IMG/VR virus record: IMGVR_UViG_3300023215_000567
Coordinates: 1-22,218 of that record
DNA: 22,218 nt
Direction: 5' to 3' (one strand)
From: a virus
The stretch's first letter is position 1. Each line of letters begins with the position of its first letter. A model generated the notes under the pieces. The model ran no database searches. It saw only the letters and a list, made by a program, of their open reading frames with translations, and was not told the origin of the DNA. Below, in pieces: positions 19,250-22,218 of this stretch. Made by a program: the position numbers and the translations under genes.

Positions 19250-19414
19250 ATGCGCGAGCTAGGCATTGAGGAAGTAATTAAATTTACACGTGGCGGTGAT
19301 TCACGATTAAAACCAGTTAAATTTACAGATAGCACAAAGCATTTATTTGCAACGTGTCAAAACTTAATAGCGCGTAAAGCGCATTTTAATGAGTATAGCG
19401 GGGTGTCAGTATGA
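19250..19414 (+). CDS. Second half of a possibly amber-split small protein (54 aa from ATG)
   Basis: It starts MRELGIEEVIKFTRGGDSRL and continues KPVKFTDSTKHLFATCQNLI, ending at TGA overlapping the next ATG. It is in the same frame as the preceding gene, separated only by TAG and seven sense codons (RERQLAV). The start has a weak, distant AAAGG, so independent initiation is doubtful; continuity with the upstream frame is more natural. Function unknown. Confidence 0.5.
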   Translation: MRELGIEEVIKFTRGGDSRLKPVKFTDSTKHLFATCQNLIARKAHFNEYSGVSV

Positions 19415-19602
19415 GCATAAATCAAGATTTAATAAATAAATGCCAGTCTGATTTAGATGATCTTGGTAGCCTAATGAAATGCCAAGCTACAGAGTTATTA
19501 AGCAACTACAAATCACTAATAGAGCAAAATGCAGAGTTACACAAAGAGCTTGCAAAGTTAAAAGGTGATCGGGTATTTGTTGTTAATGGAGGTGAAGAAT
19601 GA
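19411..19602 (+). CDS. Small coiled-coil protein (63 aa)
   Basis: It starts MSINQDLINKCQSDLDDLGS. Residues about 25-50 form an amphipathic coiled coil (LSNYKSLIEQNAELHKELAK). The ATG overlaps the previous stop and the TGA overlaps the methyltransferase ATG. Its last codons contain the GGAGG used by the methyltransferase. Function unknown. Confidence 0.65.
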   Translation: MSINQDLINKCQSDLDDLGSLMKCQATELLSNYKSLIEQNAELHKELAKLKGDRVFVVNGGEE

Positions 19603-20330
19603 TTAATTTAATGCAAGGCGACTGTTTAGAGCGAATGAAAGAAATACCCGATGATTCGGTAGATGCAATCATCTGCGACCCGCCTTACCAGACAACTGCG
19701 TGTAAGTGGGATTCTATTATCCCATTAGAGCCAATGTGGGAACAGTTGAAGCGTATTATTAAACCCAATGGTGCAATAGTGATGACAGCTAGCCAGCCTT
19801 TTACCACAACGCTTATTGCAAGTAATATGAAGATGTTTCGGTATAATCTAGTGTGGGAAAAGAGCCGTTCAAGCTCACCGATGTTAGCTAAAAAACAGCC
19901 TATGAGATTTCACGAGGATATTTGTGTTTTTTATAATAAGCAACCAACTTACAATCCTATTATGACGCAAGGAGAAAAGAATCACGGCACGAAAGCTGGA
20001 AGAGCTATTATTAATATTCACGGAGGGAAGGAGAGTATTTTTAAAGCTAACACGAGCAACATGAAATACCCTAGAAGCGTCATCAAGATTAAATCAACAG
20101 ATAGCACAAGAAACTTACACCCGACACAAAAACCAGTAGCACTAATGGAATACCTAATCAAGACATACACTAACGAAAATGAAACGGTGCTCGACTTTGC
20201 TTGCGGGTCAGGCAGTACGGCTATTGCGTGTATTAACACCAACCGCAAGGGGATAATGATTGAAAAGGATGAAGGCTATTTCAATATAGCTAAAGAGAGA
20301 ATTAATAACACAAACGACTTGGCGATGTGA
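19599..20330 (+). CDS. DNA adenine/cytosine-N4 methyltransferase (beta class)
   Basis: 243 residues. The catalytic motif IICDPPYQ (DPPY at 27-30) lies before the AdoMet-binding FACGSGST (200-207), the beta-class order; RNLHPTQKP (171-179) is the usual conserved motif between them. It transfers methyl groups to adenine N6 or cytosine N4; the target is not deducible. No restriction enzyme gene is adjacent, so it is likely an orphan that shields phage DNA. GGAGG with a 6-base spacing precedes the ATG; the stop overlaps the next ATG. Confidence 0.9.
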   Translation: MINLMQGDCLERMKEIPDDSVDAIICDPPYQTTACKWDSIIPLEPMWEQLKRIIKPNGAIVMTASQPFTTTLIASNMKMFRYNLVWEKSRSSSPMLAKKQPMRFHEDICVFYNKQPTYNPIMTQGEKNHGTKAGRAIINIHGGKESIFKANTSNMKYPRSVIKIKSTDSTRNLHPTQKPVALMEYLIKTYTNENETVLDFACGSGSTAIACINTNRKGIMIEKDEGYFNIAKERINNTNDLAM

Positions 20331-20455
20331 TGCGTAAGGTCATGTACCTGTGTTTTCGGTGTGGTGGTCACTACCATGCCGAAAGCTTTACCAATCACAA
20401 AGCAGGATTAACTAATTGGTGCAATAAGTGTAAGAAAAAAGGAGGGTGGCAGTAA
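20330..20455 (+). CDS. Small zinc-binding protein (41 aa)
   Basis: It reads MRKVMYLCFRCGGHYHAESF, then NWCNKCKKKGGWQ. Cys8-x2-Cys11 and Cys31-x2-Cys34 form a zinc ribbon. The ATG overlaps the methyltransferase stop (TGATG), and the stop overlaps the next gene's ATG (TAATG). Third tiny zinc protein in this window. Function unknown. Confidence 0.6.
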   Translation: MRKVMYLCFRCGGHYHAESFTNHKAGLTNWCNKCKKKGGWQ

Positions 20456-21213
20456 TGGCATTTAGAAAAGATTTAATGATACCTAAGACGGTTGAAGAAT
20501 TAATAAAAGACCGTGATGAGATTATTCTAACATTGACACACATGGATAAACTCAAACAGCAAGCCGAGGAGCAATGTAAAAGCGTTGGCACTTACATATT
20601 CCCTGTACATCAATTTAGGGGTTATTACGGCATAGAGGTGCTAAAAAAAGACGTTGACAGACGTATGTGGCGACAAACCATAGAGCTAACTGGATTTAAT
20701 AAGTACATGGACAAGATAGCGCGTGATGAGTTTTCCAATTCATTAGAAAAAGATCCACCAGCGTTCACTATAGACAACGTTAGAAGCACACTAATAAGCA
20801 GCTATAACCAAGCCGAGGAATTTATGAATCGTGGTGTTGTAGAATTATTTAGGCGGCTTGGCGCGCAATATAAAACCAATGATGCGTTCAAGATTGGCAA
20901 GAAAATAATATTACGCAACTGGTTTACAGTGTTTTGCGGTGACCTGTCAGTTAACTACAACCAAGAACCAGAAATGAATGACCTTGATCGTGTTGTTCGC
21001 ACGCTTGACGGTGTGGAATTTAAAGAGCATTTATTCAGTCAGTCAATGCGCAAGATGATTAAGTGCAAAGAATGCGAGGACGAGTATTTTAAAATAAAGG
21101 CATTTAAAAATGGCAACGCTCATCTATGGCTAAAGCGTGATGATATAACCGACAAAATAAACGATATAATTGCGGCTTGGTATGGTGATGGCAAGATAGC
21201 GTCAACCAAATAG
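20455..21213 (+). CDS. DUF4942 family protein (252 aa)
   Basis: The ATG at 20455 is chosen because GGAGGG lies eight bases before it; a GTG nine bases upstream would sit on that site. Family features: an N-terminal helical region ELIKDRDEIILTLTHMDKLK, MWRQTIELTGFNKYMDKIAR, FMNRGVVELFRRLGAQYKTN and FKIGKKIILRNWF in the middle. DUF4942 proteins occur in phages and mobile elements, sometimes fused to or next to methyltransferases as here; their role is not known. The C-terminus has a Lys/Cys segment MIKCKECEDEYFKIKAFKNG. Last gene before the late cassette. Confidence 0.8.
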   Translation: MAFRKDLMIPKTVEELIKDRDEIILTLTHMDKLKQQAEEQCKSVGTYIFPVHQFRGYYGIEVLKKDVDRRMWRQTIELTGFNKYMDKIARDEFSNSLEKDPPAFTIDNVRSTLISSYNQAEEFMNRGVVELFRRLGAQYKTNDAFKIGKKIILRNWFTVFCGDLSVNYNQEPEMNDLDRVVRTLDGVEFKEHLFSQSMRKMIKCKECEDEYFKIKAFKNGNAHLWLKRDDITDKINDIIAAWYGDGKIASTK

Positions 21214-21224
21214 CCCACCAACCC

Positions 21225-21239
21225 AATAAATGATACAAT
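21225..21239 (+). promoter_or_regulatory. Putative late promoter, copy 2 (AATAAATGATACAAT)
   Basis: Identical over 15 bases to 1505-1519 on the other strand, with the extended -10 TGATACAAT and no clear -35. It sits 30 bases before the portal ATG (29 in the other copy). The predicted start site falls within the 5' arm of the adjoining terminator. Confidence 0.5.
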
Positions 21240-21269
21240 AAAGCCATACTATTAACGTGTGGCTTTTTT
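21240..21269 (+). terminator. Rho-independent terminator abutting the portal start codon
   Basis: AAAGCCATAC, loop TATTAAC, GTGTGGCTTT followed by more T, then the portal ATG. One T-G pair in a ten-pair stem. It closes the 17466-21213 transcript. The end GGCTTTTTTATG is identical to that before DUF2213. Confidence 0.8.
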
Positions 21270-22218
21270 ATGTCTAAAAATTATTTAAACAAAACCTTTG
21301 CGGCAAATATGGCACAGCCAAAAAGCCACCGAAGGAATATGAATCACTTATTCTCTGCGCCTGTAAATTTTGGCGATACAAACCGAGATGACTCTAAATC
21401 GTATGGCTATCCTGATTATATTACTTTCGAGCATATGTATAACGCATATAATCGAGGTGGTTTTTTCAAAGCTATTGTTGATATTCGCCCTGAGCGTTGC
21501 TTTTCAGAAACTCCGTGCGTAATTGATGGTGATGACGAAGATACAGAGCAAAATACAGCATTCGAGATTGCATTCAGAGAGTTTAATAAGAAGTTTAACT
21601 TTTGGAATGTAATGCGCGAGGCGTTTAAATATTCTCGTGTTGGCAATTACGCCACAATTGTTCCTATATTTTCAGAGCGTGAAAAAAACCCAGACCTGCA
21701 AGAGCCAATAAAGCGCGCAGCGGGTATCCTGGCATTAAATCCTTTTTATTACCCTCAATGTAAAGGCGCATCTGATTACGTAAGCGATTACTTTGATAAG
21801 GATTGGAATAAGCCTAAATACTACGAGCTTAATCCGTCCGCACTGCAAGATATGCAAACAACTAACGCTGAGCAGCGTAACCTACACCGCTCGCGTGTAT
21901 TCGTTGTAACTAATGCAGTAGGCGCACAGATTGAAGGTACACCCGCTTTAGAAGCTGCATTTAATGCTTTATTTGACGCAAACAAAATACGTGGCGCATC
22001 ATCCGAGGGCTATCGTAAAAACGCACAGCAGCGCGGTATTATTAGCGCTAAGAATGATAAAGCTGCGGCAGCAATGGGCAACCCTAAAGCTATGGATGCA
22101 CTAGACGAAAAGATTGATGATTGGATTAATAACTATCGAATATTAGCAAAAGAGCTGGGAGATAAAACACTAGAAAAACGCCTAACAAGCCAGCTTGTTG
22201 ATAAAGAAAAAGATCCCT
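21270..22218 (+). CDS. Phage portal protein, DUF1073-type (3' end beyond window)
   Basis: 316 codons are visible, without a stop. It starts MSKNYLNKTFAANMAQPKSH. Features of the DUF1073/Acb1-linked portal family: YITFEHMYNAYNRGGFFKAI with DIRPERCF (entry domain), WNVMREAFKYSRVGNYATIV, ILALNPFYYPQCKG, KPKYYELNPS, NLHRSRVFVV and EGTPALEAAFNALFDANKIR. The portal is the dodecameric DNA channel at the head vertex and docks terminase. Its ATG directly follows a terminator T tract, and the only possible ribosome binding site is a weak GTGG. It is on the opposite strand to the terminase and DUF2213 genes. Confidence 0.8.
   Translation, partial: MSKNYLNKTFAANMAQPKSHRRNMNHLFSAPVNFGDTNRDDSKSYGYPDYITFEHMYNAYNRGGFFKAIVDIRPERCFSETPCVIDGDDEDTEQNTAFEIAFREFNKKFNFWNVMREAFKYSRVGNYATIVPIFSEREKNPDLQEPIKRAAGILALNPFYYPQCKGASDYVSDYFDKDWNKPKYYELNPSALQDMQTTNAEQRNLHRSRVFVVTNAVGAQIEGTPALEAAFNALFDANKIRGASSEGYRKNAQQRGIISAKNDKAAAAMGNPKAMDALDEKIDDWINNYRILAKELGDKTLEKRLTSQLVDKEKDP

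Noticed and set aside
1-22218. Global reassignment of TAG as a sense codon
   Set aside because: Terminase and several small genes end at TAG at family-typical lengths, and TAG is used for coupling with next-gene ribosome binding sites; only two frames suggest read-through.

Overview
The window looks like part of a tailed double-stranded DNA phage (or prophage) genome. It holds a terminase pair, a portal protein and a head maturation protein of the DUF2213 family, together with a compact replication and recombination module, tightly packed genes with 1 to 17 base overlaps, and many tiny ORFs. The DNA is AT-rich and the start sites carry ordinary Shine-Dalgarno sequences. The primase, SSB, RecE-like exonuclease, VRR nuclease and DUF4942 proteins resemble those of gammaproteobacterial phages, so a gammaproteobacterial (perhaps marine) host is a reasonable but unproven guess. 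No integrase, tail, lysis or tRNA gene is visible.

Layout. Positions 1-1475 (minus) carry a head gene pair, a DUF2213 protein and a probable capsid decoration protein cut by the window edge. Positions 1540-3553 (minus) carry small accessory genes, including a DUF3310 protein. One plus-strand gene (3668-4681) sits between this block and the packaging block. Positions 4789-7303 (minus) carry large terminase, an HNH endonuclease and small terminase. Positions 7375-9779 (minus) carry small genes, an AP2/HNH-like protein and small membrane or exported proteins. Positions 9780-10377 are a gene-free divergent control region. Positions 10378-17339 (plus) encode a ribbon-helix-helix protein, a DUF3987 P-loop protein, a CHC2 primase, a DEAD/H helicase, a RecE-like exonuclease, a conserved unknown, SSB, a VRR-type nuclease and a zinc-ribbon protein. 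Positions 17466-21213 (plus) carry small regulators, a MazG-like protein, a DNA methyltransferase and a DUF4942 protein. A portal gene (plus) starts at 21270 and runs off the end.

Two non-coding structures stand out. The first is in the control region near 9.9-10.25 kb: two arrays of five GGTATG-type repeats, spaced about one helical turn apart, face each other as near mirror images around position 10075. An AT-rich centre lies between them, and a ribbon-helix-helix gene lies just beyond. This looks like a replication origin, partition site or divergent operator. The second is a cassette of about 48 bp, present twice. It joins an identical 15-base promoter-like block, a rho-independent terminator hairpin and an ATG abutting the T tract. 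One copy precedes the DUF2213 gene (minus strand) and the other the portal gene (plus strand). I infer a late promoter overlapping an insulating terminator.

Other points of interest are two short reading frames broken by in-frame amber codons, a zinc-ribbon gene bracketed by near-identical hairpins, and portal and terminase genes lying on opposite strands.
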